The notes under the pieces were generated by a model. It saw only the letters and a program-made list of their open reading frames with translations. It was not told the DNA's origin and ran no database searches. The translations under genes and the position numbers were made by a program. A stretch of DNA of 64,000 nucleotides from DATJPY01 sp035506135 (GTDB lineage: Bacteria > Myxococcota_A > UBA9160 > PR03): contig DATJPY010000112.1 in assembly GCA_035506135.1 (NCBI GenBank), positions 71,122 to 135,121 of the forward strand. Direction: 5' to 3'. This document shows positions 1 to 7,625 of this stretch, one piece after another. The stretch's first letter is position 1, and the number at the start of each line of letters is the position of its first letter.

Positions 1-1
1 C

Positions 2-262
2 GACGAGGTGTACCGCGCGATCGTCTACCGGCCCTCGAACGGCGAACACCATATGGTGACGATGTGGTTCGAAGACCCGAACGATCCCTGGGTGATCGAT
101 CCCACCGGCGCCATGACCACCGGCATGCCCCGCATGTCCGAGGTGGCCGGCTGGGTGCCGCTGAAGCTCTTCACGGAGACGGCGGAGTTCACCGTCGACG
201 GCTCGACCGCCCCGCTGGCCCACCGCCCCTCGCAGCAGGCACCGGCGTCCCCGGCGCGCTGA
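2..262 (+). CDS. C-terminal fragment of an unidentified protein, 5' end outside window
   Basis: The frame is open from the left edge, so this is the last 86 codons of a longer gene; the GTG at position 8 is not likely to be the true start. The segment has a His-rich turn (EHHMVTMWFED) followed by DPWVIDPTGAM, ending in a Pro/Ala-rich tail. A His, an aromatic strand and then a 'DPT' turn recall the His and Asp strands of transglutaminase-like cysteine proteases, but the Cys part would lie outside the window, so this is only a suggestion. The stop is 28 bases before the next gene on the same strand. Family not established. Confidence 0.55.
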   Translation, partial: DEVYRAIVYRPSNGEHHMVTMWFEDPNDPWVIDPTGAMTTGMPRMSEVAGWVPLKLFTETAEFTVDGSTAPLAHRPSQQAPASPAR

Positions 263-290
263 CAGGGTATCCTCCCGCCGGAGGTGCCCG

Positions 291-1313
291 ATGCCGCTCC
301 GCCTGCTTCCCTCGGACGAGTTCATGCACGAGAACTCGGGCGAGTCGAACTTCAATGAGAGCATGTACTTCAACTTCTTCGACGCCGGGCAGGGGCTCGG
401 CGGCTTCGCGCGCATCGGCAACCGGCCCAACGAGGGGCACGCCGAGACCACCGTCTGCCTGTTCGAGCCCGCCGGCAGCGTCGTCTTCGGCTTCGAGCGC
501 GCGGCGATCCCCGACAACCGGGCCTTCGACGCCGGCGGCATGCGCTTCGAGGTCCACGAGCCCTTCGAGCGGCTGCGCGTCGCGTATCGGGGCAAGGCCT
601 GTCGGCTGGGCGACCCGCTCGCCATGGCCGACCCGCGCCGTGCGTTCCGCGAGAATCCCTTCGTGCCGATCGACCTCGACCTCGAGGTCCGCGGGGTCGG
701 CCCGATGTTCGGCGGCGAGCCCACCGGGCATCGCGACGGCGAGATGGAGTTCGCGCGCGGTCACTACGAGCAGCACCACCGCGCGCGAGGCCACGTCGAG
801 ATCGACGGCCGCCGCCATGCCTTCGACGGCCTCGGGCTTCGCGATCACTCGTGGGGGCCGCGCTCCTGGCAGGCGCCGGCGTGGTACCGCTGGCTCACGG
901 CGAATTTCGGCGACGACTTCGGGTTCATGGGCAGCCACATCATGCGGCGCGACGGGGTGGAGACGCGCGGCGGCTTCGTCCACCGCGGCCGCCAGCTCGT
1001 GCCGGTGCGCGACATCCGGATCGAGACGGAGTTCGGCGGCCGCGAGCGGCTCCACCAGCGCCTGCGGGCGCGCCTCGACTGCGCGGACGGCAGCTCGCTC
1101 GAGGTCGAGGGCCGGGTGCTGTCGATGATCCCGCTGCGCAACCGGCGCGACGGCCGGGTGACGCGCATCGGCGAGGGGATGACGGAGTGGCGCTGCGCCG
1201 GTCGCACCGGCTACGGCCTGTCGGAGTATCTCGATCAGGTCGAGCCGGGCGCGGGCTCCCACTCGCCGGAGGCGACCCGGGAGCCCTCTCCGGAGGGCGG
1301 CGCGCAGCGGTAG
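291..1313 (+). CDS. DUF7064/DUF7065-like (AttH/CrtC lipocalin-fold) protein
   Basis: A 340-residue soluble protein without signal peptide. Near residues 180-191 it has GLGLRDHSWGPR, the hallmark turn of the AttH/CrtC-like double lipocalin fold, also seen in paired DUF7065 and DUF7064 domains. These families bind or modify hydrophobic molecules such as carotenoids or steroids, but no reaction is known for this subgroup. An ATG with a GGAGG-type site (cggaggtgcccg) sets the start, and a TATCCT -10-like hexamer lies just upstream. The last 26 codons overlap the 3' end of the opposite-strand gene, and the conserved part ends near 'GYGLSEYLD', so the tail is probably dispensable. Fold assignment likely; function unknown. 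Confidence 0.75.
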   Translation: MPLRLLPSDEFMHENSGESNFNESMYFNFFDAGQGLGGFARIGNRPNEGHAETTVCLFEPAGSVVFGFERAAIPDNRAFDAGGMRFEVHEPFERLRVAYRGKACRLGDPLAMADPRRAFRENPFVPIDLDLEVRGVGPMFGGEPTGHRDGEMEFARGHYEQHHRARGHVEIDGRRHAFDGLGLRDHSWGPRSWQAPAWYRWLTANFGDDFGFMGSHIMRRDGVETRGGFVHRGRQLVPVRDIRIETEFGGRERLHQRLRARLDCADGSSLEVEGRVLSMIPLRNRRDGRVTRIGEGMTEWRCAGRTGYGLSEYLDQVEPGAGSHSPEATREPSPEGGAQR

Positions 1314-1618
1314 ATCCAACACTCGACGAGGTTGCCGCTCGGGTCGAGCGCGGCAGTGCGGACGCGCTCGTAGCCCGACCCCTCGTACGCGTCGAACCAG
1401 GCGAGCGGCGGCGAGCTCGCGGTGCGCGCCACGAGCTCGCCCGCGATCCAGCCAGGCGCGTCCGCGTCGGGCACCGCGCCGGGGTAGGCGCCGAGCTGGT
1501 AGAGCCGGCCGCGCACCCGCGCCGGACCGAGCCGGCGCAGCGTCGCGACCACCGGCGCGATGGCGGCCGGCGCGCGCCCGGGCCGGAGCGTTCCGTAGAC
1601 GAAGAGGAGATCGCTCAC
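1235..1618 (-). CDS. Gamma-glutamylcyclotransferase-like (AIG2/GGCT) protein
   Basis: A 127-residue protein opening with the family's LLFVYGTLRPG signature (residues 4-14), the loop that binds the gamma-glutamyl group. Glu79 in 'DAYEG' matches the catalytic Glu of GGCT enzymes. The family releases 5-oxoproline from gamma-glutamyl compounds, although many bacterial members are uncharacterised. The GTG start overlaps the stop of the upstream VWA gene by four bases (GTGA), so translation is probably coupled. The 3' end overlaps the convergent gene by 79 bases; the residues after about 110 are low-complexity and look non-essential. Confidence 0.8.
   Translation of the reverse strand: MSDLLFVYGTLRPGRAPAAIAPVVATLRRLGPARVRGRLYQLGAYPGAVPDADAPGWIAGELVARTASSPPLAWFDAYEGSGYERVRTAALDPSGNLVECWIYRCAPPSGEGSRVASGEWEPAPGST
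1253..1286. terminator. Hairpin in the overlap of two convergent genes
   Basis: An 8-bp perfect stem (GGGCTCCC with GGGAGCCC) encloses a second 4-bp stem (CGCC/GGCG). It lies inside the shared 3' ends of the genes at 291-1313 and 1235-1618. The position suits a bidirectional terminator, but neither side has a T-run, so intrinsic termination is not certain. Confidence 0.4.
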
Positions 1619-3906
1619 GGACCCGGCGCTGGGGCCGGGGCACCCGGCTTCGCGGCCGGCTTCGACGCGGCGGGCGTCGGACCCGCGGCGGGCGCGGGCT
1701 CGCTGGTGTCGTCCTCGACGCGGATGTTCAGGGCCTTGCTCTGCTGCTCCGCGCGCTCCTTCGCCTTGGTGCGCTCCGCCTCGATCTCGGCGGCGAGCTG
1801 CTGGCGGGTCTCGTCCGCCTTCTTCTGCTCGATCTCGACGCGCGCGCGCCGCAGCTCGACGAGGCGCTCCTCGAGCACCCGGTTGCGGCTCGCGAGGAGG
1901 TCCGCGGGGACCGGGGGATCCTTGGCGCCCGGCGCGTAGTTCACGCGGATGCGCGCCGTGACCTGCTTGCCCTCGTCGGTGAGCGCGGTGGCCTCGATGT
2001 CGTTCTTGCCGGGCTTGAGCGGAACCAGCGCGCTCCAGCTTCCGTCGGGATTCGTCGACGTGGCGCTCGCCGGCTCCCCGTTGGTCAGGTTGCGCACCGA
2101 GAGCTGCTTGATGTTCGCGAAGTCGACATGCTCGACGACGTCGGCCAGCGAGCCCGGGTTGCGCACCGGCGTGAACAGGCCGCCGGTCACCTCGGCGAGC
2201 TTCACGATCGAGAGCGGGCCGGAGAGCGCCTCCTCGCCGATGCCGAACGTGAAGAAGCGGATGCCGGCCTTGCGCGCGCGCTGCGCCGCGCGGAACACCG
2301 CCTCGACGTTGCACTGCTCCTCGATCGGGGCGCAGGGCAGCGTCGGGACGCCGTCGGTGAGGAAGACCGCGACCTTCTCGCTCTTGGGATCCACCTGGGA
2401 GAAGGCGCCGCGCAGCCCTTTGAGCTCGATCGTGGCCTGGTCGATGCCCGCGGCCATGTGGGTGGCCCCGCGCGGGCCGCGCTCGAGCACGCGGTCGAGC
2501 GCGCGCTGCACGTCCTTGTAATCGGTCGTGAGCGCGACCTCGGTGACGGCCGGTGCGATCGGGCCCTGGAGGAGGCCGCCGCCGGGCTGCTCGCCGGAGA
2601 AGGTGATGAGGCAGACGCGCGTGCTGCGCGGGTCGAGGCGCGCGAGGAAGTGCCGCGCCGACGCCACCTCGGCGGCCAGCACGGAGTCGCCGGGGTCGGT
2701 GTCGCCGAGGCCGAACAGGCTTCCCACGCTGCCCATCACCGGCTTGCCGATCACGCCGTTGCCGTTGATGTCGGCGCCACTCGGATCCACGGTCGAGCCC
2801 GAGGTGTCGATCACGAAGCACACGTCGATGTGGCGGAACTCACCGCGCGGCGCGAGCGCACGGCCGGCCACGAAGGCACCCACGGGATCGCCGAGGATCG
2901 CCTCCGCCTCCGGGTACTCGATCTCGATGAAGAGCTGGCGACGGTCGGCCCCGAGCTCCTGCGCGGAGACCAGCGGCTTCGGCGGCGTGGTGGCGGAGGC
3001 GGTCTGGGTAGCCGGTACGGTCGATTGCTGAGCTGTGGCACGTCCTGATGTACTTCGCTCGCCTCCGGCTCGCTGCGCGCTCGCATCGCTCGCTTGCGGG
3101 GGTTGCTGCGAACGAGCGGCTTGCCCCGGAGGCGGCGGGACGGGAGCTCCAGGTGCTGGCGTGGCGGAGGCGGTGGGCGCGGCCGCGGGGGCGAAGCTCG
3201 CGAAGGCGCGGCCGTTGCCCCCGTCGAGCGGGGTGCCGGCCGCGGTCGTGACGGCGTCGATCGGCGCGGCGGCAACGCGCAGCGTCGTGCCGCTCGGCCA
3301 CGCGGCCTCCAGCACGCCGAGCACGCGGCCGTCCTCGTGGGAGACGATCGGCGCACCGCCCCAGCCGCGCAGGTCGTAGGCGACGTCGAGTTCGACCTCG
3401 AGGCGCGTCGCGTCGGCGACGCGCACGGTCCCGAAGACGTCGTCCTCGTCGCGCGGGATGGCGGTCGGAATCCCGAGCAGCTGGACGCGCTCGCCGGCGT
3501 GCGCCGGCTTGCCCGCGCGCAGCACGCGGACCTCCTGCGGCGGCGCGTCGAGGGCGTAGACGACGAAGTCGTCGCGGATCGTGCCGCCGGGCGACGCGAA
3601 GCCGACACCAGGAGCTGTCAGCAGGCGGTTGGCGCGCGCCACCCGGTGCTTGCTCGTGCCGAGCTCGAAGACGACCTCCGAGCAGGCGGCGAGCTGCGCG
3701 AGGTCGACGGCGTGCGCCGCGCCGACCGCGACGGCGCCGCCGGGTCCGTTGGCGCGCTCGAGGAAGAAGACGGTTCCGGCGGTGTGGTCGGTGCCGTGCG
3801 CCTGGAACCGCGCGCGCGCCACGGCCGGATCGGCGGCGCGGGCGGGCGACGCGAAGGCCATCGCCGCTGCGAGCGCGAGGACCGCGAGTCGATCGGCGGC
3901 CTGCAT
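1615..3906 (-). CDS. Exported protein: trypsin-like domain lacking its Ser, VWA domain and coiled coil
   Basis: A 763-residue protein starting with a signal peptide (residues 1-24, ending PARA). I chose the ATG at 3906 because the signal peptide starts there, although the frame is open further upstream. Residues about 30-230 look like a chymotrypsin-fold domain, with His in GAAHAVD and Asp in RDDFVVYAL. The usual GxSGGP nucleophile loop reads GWGGAP, so the Ser is missing and the domain is probably not a protease. Residues about 268-294 come from a dispersed repeat. A VWA domain follows with an intact MIDAS DTSGS (residues 367-371), then an Ig-like region, a charged coiled coil (about 690-745) and a Pro/Ala tail. 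Coupled to the GGCT-like gene. Periplasmic scaffold or stress role is only inference. Confidence 0.8.
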   Translation of the reverse strand: MQAADRLAVLALAAAMAFASPARAADPAVARARFQAHGTDHTAGTVFFLERANGPGGAVAVGAAHAVDLAQLAACSEVVFELGTSKHRVARANRLLTAPGVGFASPGGTIRDDFVVYALDAPPQEVRVLRAGKPAHAGERVQLLGIPTAIPRDEDDVFGTVRVADATRLEVELDVAYDLRGWGGAPIVSHEDGRVLGVLEAAWPSGTTLRVAAAPIDAVTTAAGTPLDGGNGRAFASFAPAAAPTASATPAPGAPVPPPPGQAARSQQPPQASDASAQRAGGERSTSGRATAQQSTVPATQTASATTPPKPLVSAQELGADRRQLFIEIEYPEAEAILGDPVGAFVAGRALAPRGEFRHIDVCFVIDTSGSTVDPSGADINGNGVIGKPVMGSVGSLFGLGDTDPGDSVLAAEVASARHFLARLDPRSTRVCLITFSGEQPGGGLLQGPIAPAVTEVALTTDYKDVQRALDRVLERGPRGATHMAAGIDQATIELKGLRGAFSQVDPKSEKVAVFLTDGVPTLPCAPIEEQCNVEAVFRAAQRARKAGIRFFTFGIGEEALSGPLSIVKLAEVTGGLFTPVRNPGSLADVVEHVDFANIKQLSVRNLTNGEPASATSTNPDGSWSALVPLKPGKNDIEATALTDEGKQVTARIRVNYAPGAKDPPVPADLLASRNRVLEERLVELRRARVEIEQKKADETRQQLAAEIEAERTKAKERAEQQSKALNIRVEDDTSEPAPAAGPTPAASKPAAKPGAPAPAPGP
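3025..3100 (-). repeat. Dispersed 76-bp repeat, copy A, in frame inside the VWA gene
   Basis: On the minus strand this segment aligns without gaps to 20671-20746, about 66 of 76 bases identical by hand. It is read in the same codon phase in both genes, giving peptides PPQASDASAQRAGGERSTSG and [20 protein letters not shown]. It sits in the Pro/Ala linker between the protease-like and VWA domains. The three frames read in its own orientation are free of stops. Confidence 0.8.
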
Positions 3907-3913
3907 CCCAGCC

Positions 3914-3942
3914 AGCGTAAGAGACGCCTTCGGAGCTGTCAC
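3914..3942 (-). promoter_or_regulatory. Candidate promoter of the VWA/GGCT genes
   Basis: On the minus strand GTGACA and TACGCT are separated by 17 bases. The predicted transcription start falls at about 3907, next to the ATG at 3906, so the mRNA might be leaderless. Only moderate matches to consensus. Confidence 0.35.
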
Positions 3943-3968
3943 GAACGCGTCGTGACGGGACGCTGGCG

Positions 3969-3997
3969 TTGACCGGCAGGAGGCGCGCACCTAGGAT
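3969..3997 (+). promoter_or_regulatory. Sigma70-like promoter before the exonuclease gene
   Basis: TTGACC and TAGGAT are separated by exactly 17 bases. The -10 hexamer ends 42 bases upstream of the GTG start at 4040. It is arranged divergently with the candidate promoter of the minus-strand VWA gene. Confidence 0.55.
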
Positions 3998-4039
3998 GCA
4001 GGCGCCCCCGCGCGTGTCCCCTTCCTCCGCGAGTGCTGC

Positions 4040-4900
4040 GTGTCGCTGCCGCTCGGCCCCCGTCTGCGGAGGGCTCTCGATCGCCTGGAGGCCGCGGGCG
4101 AGCCGCTCCCCGTGGACGAGCTGGCGCGCCGGCTCCTAGCGCTGCGCGCGCCGGTCCCGGCGCTGCTGGCGCGGCGCCTCGTTGCCACGGCGCTCGGCTG
4201 TGGCGCGGAGGGCCTCCCCGAACGGCTCGATCTGCGCGCGCTCCCGCGCCTCCTGGCGGGCCCCGGCGCCGAGGTGGACCTCGAGGACGCCGACTGGATC
4301 GCCGTCGACCTCGAGACCACGGGCCTCTCGACGGCGTCGGCGATCCTCGAGATCGGGGCGGTGCGCGGGGTCGGCCTGCGAATGGTCGACCGCTTCCAGA
4401 CCCTGGTCGACCCCGGCGTGCCGATCCCGGCGGCGATCACCGCGCTCACGGGGATCGACCGCGGCGCGATCGGCGGCGCGCCTCCGATCTCGCGCGCGAT
4501 CGCTGCATTCCGCGCGTGGGTGGGCGACCGGCCCGCGACGGCGTTCGCAGCCCACAACGCGGCGTTCGACGCGGGCTTCGTGCGCCGCGCCTTTGCCGCT
4601 CACGGCTTGGCACCCTGGCCCGGACCGGTGGTCTGCACGCGGAGGCTCGCGCGGCGTCTGCTGCCCGGCCTGCCGCGCTACGACCTCGATACGCTCTGCG
4701 CGCAGCTCGGCATCGCGAATGCGTGGCGTCACCGAGCGCTCGGCGACGCCGAGGCCGCCGCGCGCGCGCTCGTCGAGCTCGTCGAGCGGGCGCGCGTACT
4801 CCGCGGGCTGCGCAGCCTCGGTGATCTGCTCGATCTGCAGGGCTCTCGCACGCGCAAGGGCCGTCGCTCAAGGCCGCCCGTCGGCCCTCCGAAGTCGTAG
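4040..4900 (+). CDS. DnaQ-like DEDDh 3'-5' exonuclease
   Basis: A 286-residue protein. Residues about 85-255 form a DEDDh exonuclease: D90/E92 in VDLETTGL (ExoI), H172 and D177 in HNAAFD (ExoII) and the His/Asp pair of HRALGDAE near 231-236 (ExoIII). All metal ligands appear present, so it should degrade DNA 3'-5'. The first 85 residues are Leu/Arg-rich and helical, and not recognised. It resembles stand-alone DnaQ homologues or the exonuclease part of exonuclease/GIY-YIG proteins, but no GIY-YIG domain follows. Whether it is the polymerase III epsilon subunit cannot be decided; a basic C-tail without an obvious clamp-binding motif argues for a separate repair nuclease. Confidence 0.8.
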   Translation: MSLPLGPRLRRALDRLEAAGEPLPVDELARRLLALRAPVPALLARRLVATALGCGAEGLPERLDLRALPRLLAGPGAEVDLEDADWIAVDLETTGLSTASAILEIGAVRGVGLRMVDRFQTLVDPGVPIPAAITALTGIDRGAIGGAPPISRAIAAFRAWVGDRPATAFAAHNAAFDAGFVRRAFAAHGLAPWPGPVVCTRRLARRLLPGLPRYDLDTLCAQLGIANAWRHRALGDAEAAARALVELVERARVLRGLRSLGDLLDLQGSRTRKGRRSRPPVGPPKS

Positions 4901-4933
4901 GGCGCGGCCCCGGCCGCGATCGGAGGTGCCGGC

Positions 4934-5383
4934 ATGCGTTCCCTCTGCCTCGCGCTCGCACTCGCGATCGCCGGCACCGCCGGCCCCTCGCGCGCGGCGA
5001 TCTATCGCTGGGTCGACGAGTCGGGCCACACGCGCTTCAGCGACCGGATCGAGGACGTGCCGCCGGCATGGCGAAAGAACGTCGAGCAGCAGATCCAGGA
5101 CGACGCCGAGGCGGCCGCGGTGTCTCGGCCGGGGAAGCCTGCGCCCCATGCGCGGCCCGCGCCGCCGCCGGCCGCCGCGCCGCGCGCCGCGACTCCGATC
5201 GCCGCGACGCCGCATGCCACTGCACAGGGGGCCCCCCCGCAGATGCCTCCGCCCGAGCCGGCTTCCTCGCTCTTCGGGCTCCCCGCGCTCGGAGCCGTCG
5301 CTGCAGCCGGCCTGGTCGCTGCCACCCTGGTGCTCCGCAGACGGCGGGCGCCGGAGCCGGCGGCGCCGGGCCGCCGTCCATGA
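4934..5383 (+). CDS. DUF4124 envelope protein with C-terminal membrane anchor
   Basis: A 149-residue protein with a signal peptide (1-22, ending SRA). The short DUF4124 motif follows (IYRWVDESGHTRFSDRI, about 24-40), a beta-hairpin common in exported proteins of gamma- and deltaproteobacteria. An Ala/Pro-rich linker follows, then a predicted membrane helix near 112-133 ending in an Arg-rich stop-transfer sequence. It is probably exported and then anchored by its C-terminus. The site GGAGGTGCCGGC precedes the ATG. It lies between an exonuclease and an amidase and its partner is unknown. The molecular role of DUF4124 is not known. Confidence 0.75.
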   Translation: MRSLCLALALAIAGTAGPSRAAIYRWVDESGHTRFSDRIEDVPPAWRKNVEQQIQDDAEAAAVSRPGKPAPHARPAPPPAAAPRAATPIAATPHATAQGAPPQMPPPEPASSLFGLPALGAVAAAGLVAATLVLRRRRAPEPAAPGRRP

Positions 5384-5407
5384 AACCCCCCTGAACTTCG
5401 GTAAATT
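5380..5407 (+). promoter_or_regulatory. Candidate promoter for the amidase operon
   Basis: ATGAAA, 16 bases, then TAAATT. The AT-rich -10 stands out in this GC-rich sequence and lies 17 bases upstream of the GTG start at 5425. The -35 overlaps the stop of the DUF4124 gene. Confidence 0.35.
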
Positions 5408-5424
5408 CCGGCGGGGGTGAACGA

Positions 5425-6252
5425 GTGGAGCGTCTGCGACGCGTCCCGATGCGACGCCTTGGGGCGGCGCTCTGCATCTGGCTGATCGGGGCGCCGCTCG
5501 CCCTCGCCGGCGAGCCCGCGTCGGACCGCTTCGACACGGTCGTGATCGACCCGGGGCATGGGGGCGACGACCACGGTGCCGAGGGGCCCGATGGGCTGCT
5601 CGAGAAGAGCCTCGTGCTGGACGTCGCCCAGCGCGTGCGCACGCGGCTCCGCGCTGCCGGGCTCCACGTGCTGCTGACCCGCGACGACGACGTCTACGTC
5701 CCTCTCGAGCGGCGCACGGCCATCGCCAACGAGGCGCAGGCCGATCTCTTCCTCTCGATCCACGCCAACGCCTCCTCCGCGCACAGTGCCCGCGGGGTCG
5801 AGACTTTCTTCCTGTCGCTCGCCGCCAGCGACGACGTGGCGCGACAGGTGGCGGCGCGCGAGAACGCCGCGTTCCGGGACGCCGCGCAGCCGGCCGCCAA
5901 CGACGATCCGCTCGTCTCGATCCTCGGGGACATGGCGGCGGCCGATCAGCTCCGCGAGTCGGACGAGTTCGCAAGGCTCGCGATGCAGGAGGTCTCGGGC
6001 GTCTACGCGGTCCCCTCGCGCGGTGTGAAGCAGGCGCCCTTCGTCGTCCTGATGGGGCTGGCGATGCCCGCCTCGCTGGTCGAGATCGGCTTCGTGAGCA
6101 ACCGCCAGGAGGCGCAGTCGCTGGCCGACGATGCCCAACGCGATCGCATCGCCGACGCGCTCGCGCGCGCGGTGCTCGAGTTCGGGCGGCGTTACGACGC
6201 GCGGCGGGGCATCCAGCCCGCCCCCTCGCCCACCTCCACGGGAGGTGGCTGA
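5425..6252 (+). CDS. N-acetylmuramoyl-L-alanine amidase (Amidase_3)
   Basis: A 275-residue exported zinc amidase that cleaves the bond between MurNAc and L-Ala in peptidoglycan. A hydrophobic signal sequence (about 9-30) precedes the Amidase_3 domain. The expected zinc ligands and catalytic Glu are visible: H45 in DPGHGG, E60 in LLEKSLVL, H113 in SIHANA and E220 in EIGFVSN. The GTG at 5425 is used here; an ATG eight codons later would also keep the signal peptide. It lacks an AMIN or SPOR targeting domain, so it is the short form. The stop overlaps the rph start by one base, opening a tightly coupled run of five genes. Confidence 0.9.
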   Translation: MERLRRVPMRRLGAALCIWLIGAPLALAGEPASDRFDTVVIDPGHGGDDHGAEGPDGLLEKSLVLDVAQRVRTRLRAAGLHVLLTRDDDVYVPLERRTAIANEAQADLFLSIHANASSAHSARGVETFFLSLAASDDVARQVAARENAAFRDAAQPAANDDPLVSILGDMAAADQLRESDEFARLAMQEVSGVYAVPSRGVKQAPFVVLMGLAMPASLVEIGFVSNRQEAQSLADDAQRDRIADALARAVLEFGRRYDARRGIQPAPSPTSTGGG

Positions 6253-6980
6253 TGCGCCGCGACGGCCGGGCGCTCGAGGCGCTGCGACCCGTGGGCGTCC
6301 AGGTCGACTTCACCGAGAACCCCCTCGCGTCGGTGCTGATGGAGATGGGCCGCACGCGGGTGCTGTGCACGGTGAGCGAGGAGCTCTCGGTGCCGCGCTT
6401 CCTCGCCGGCACCGGGCGCGGATGGGTGACGGCCGAGTACTCGCTGCTGCCCGGCTCGACGGACCGCCGCAGCGAGCGCGAGGCGGCGCGCGGCCGGCAG
6501 TCGGGCCGGACGCAGGAGATCCAGCGGCTGATCGGCCGCAGCCTGCGCGCGGTCGTCGACCTGGCGTGCCTCGGCGAGCGGACGCTTTGGGTCGACTGCG
6601 ACGTGCTCCAGGCCGACGGCGGCACGCGCACCGCCTCGATCACGGGCGCCTACGCCGCGCTCGCGATCGGCATCGCGCGCCTGCGCAAGCGCGGTGCCCT
6701 CGGCCGCGATCCGCTGCTCGACTCGGTGGCGGCCGTCTCCGTCGGCATCATCGACGGCGGCGTCGCGCTCGACCTCTGCTACGAGGAGGATGCGCGCGCC
6801 GACGTCGACATGAACGTGGTGGCGACCGGCCGCGGGCGCTTCGTGGAGGTGCAGGGCACGGCCGAGCACGGCACGTTCGCCCCAGCGGAGCTCGTCGAGC
6901 TCACCCGGCTCGCGCTCGCGGGCATCGGCGAGCTGACCCAGAGGCAGCTCGAGGCGATCGCGCGCGCCCGTACGGAGTGA
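6252..6980 (+). CDS. rph: Ribonuclease PH
   Basis: A 242-residue phosphorolytic 3'-5' exoribonuclease of the usual length (about 240), which trims tRNA 3' ends. The N-terminal MRRDGR start, the [13 protein letters not shown] strand, the [20 protein letters not shown] segment and the C-terminal GTAEHGTF region are characteristic. The ATG shares its A with the TGA of the amidase (6250-6252). It is followed directly by rdgB, the widespread rph-rdgB pairing. Two of the six tRNA genes in this window lack an encoded CCA, so 3' trimming plus CCA addition is needed here. Confidence 0.96.
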   Translation: MRRDGRALEALRPVGVQVDFTENPLASVLMEMGRTRVLCTVSEELSVPRFLAGTGRGWVTAEYSLLPGSTDRRSEREAARGRQSGRTQEIQRLIGRSLRAVVDLACLGERTLWVDCDVLQADGGTRTASITGAYAALAIGIARLRKRGALGRDPLLDSVAAVSVGIIDGGVALDLCYEEDARADVDMNVVATGRGRFVEVQGTAEHGTFAPAELVELTRLALAGIGELTQRQLEAIARARTE

Positions 6981-6982
6981 GC

Positions 6983-7597
6983 GTGACACGTCCGGGTGCC
7001 GCCGTGGGCGGGGAGATCGTCTTCGCCACGCACAACCCCGGCAAGCTGCGCGAGGTGCGCGCACTGCTGGCCGCGCTGCGCGTGCGCGTGCTCGGTCTCG
7101 AGGAGCTCGACCCGCTCGCGCTCCCGGAGGAGGGCGACGACTACGCGGCCAACGCGGTCGCCAAGGCGCGCGCCGCGGCGAGCGCGAGCGGCCGGCCGGC
7201 GCTCGGCGACGACTCGGGCCTCGAGGTCGCTGCGCTCGACGGAGCGCCCGGCGTGCGCTCGGCGCGCTACGGCCCGAGCGATGTGGCGCGCAACGAGCGC
7301 CTCCTCGAGGCGCTCGCCGGCGTGCAAGGAGCGCACCGCGGCGCGCGCTTCGTCTGCGTCGCGGCGCTCGCGACTCCGGGCGGCGAGCTCGCGACCGCGC
7401 GCGGCGAGTGCGCGGGTCGGATCCTGGCGGCGCCGCGCGGCACGGGCGGCTTCGGCTACGACCCGGTCTTCGAGCCGATCGAGGCGCGCGGCCGGAGCCT
7501 GGCGGAGCTCCCGGCCGAGGAGAAGGAGCTCCTCTCGCACCGCGGCCGCGCGTTCCGCGCGCTCCTGCCCGCCATCGAGGCCAGCCTGCGGGCCTGA
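6983..7597 (+). CDS. rdgB: XTP/dITP pyrophosphatase (HAM1/RdgB)
   Basis: A 204-residue nucleotide-pool sanitiser that hydrolyses dITP and XTP to monophosphates. Family landmarks are IVFATHNPGKLREV near the N-terminus, LGDDSGLEVAALDGAPGVRS in the middle, and GGFGYDPVF near the C-terminus. The GTG at 6983 lies two bases after the rph stop, and the resulting length matches the family (about 200). Co-expression with rph is expected from the spacing. Confidence 0.95.
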   Translation: MTRPGAAVGGEIVFATHNPGKLREVRALLAALRVRVLGLEELDPLALPEEGDDYAANAVAKARAAASASGRPALGDDSGLEVAALDGAPGVRSARYGPSDVARNERLLEALAGVQGAHRGARFVCVAALATPGGELATARGECAGRILAAPRGTGGFGYDPVFEPIEARGRSLAELPAEEKELLSHRGRAFRALLPAIEASLRA

Positions 7598-7625
7598 TCG
7601 CCGACCCGTTACCCTCTGCGCCGCC

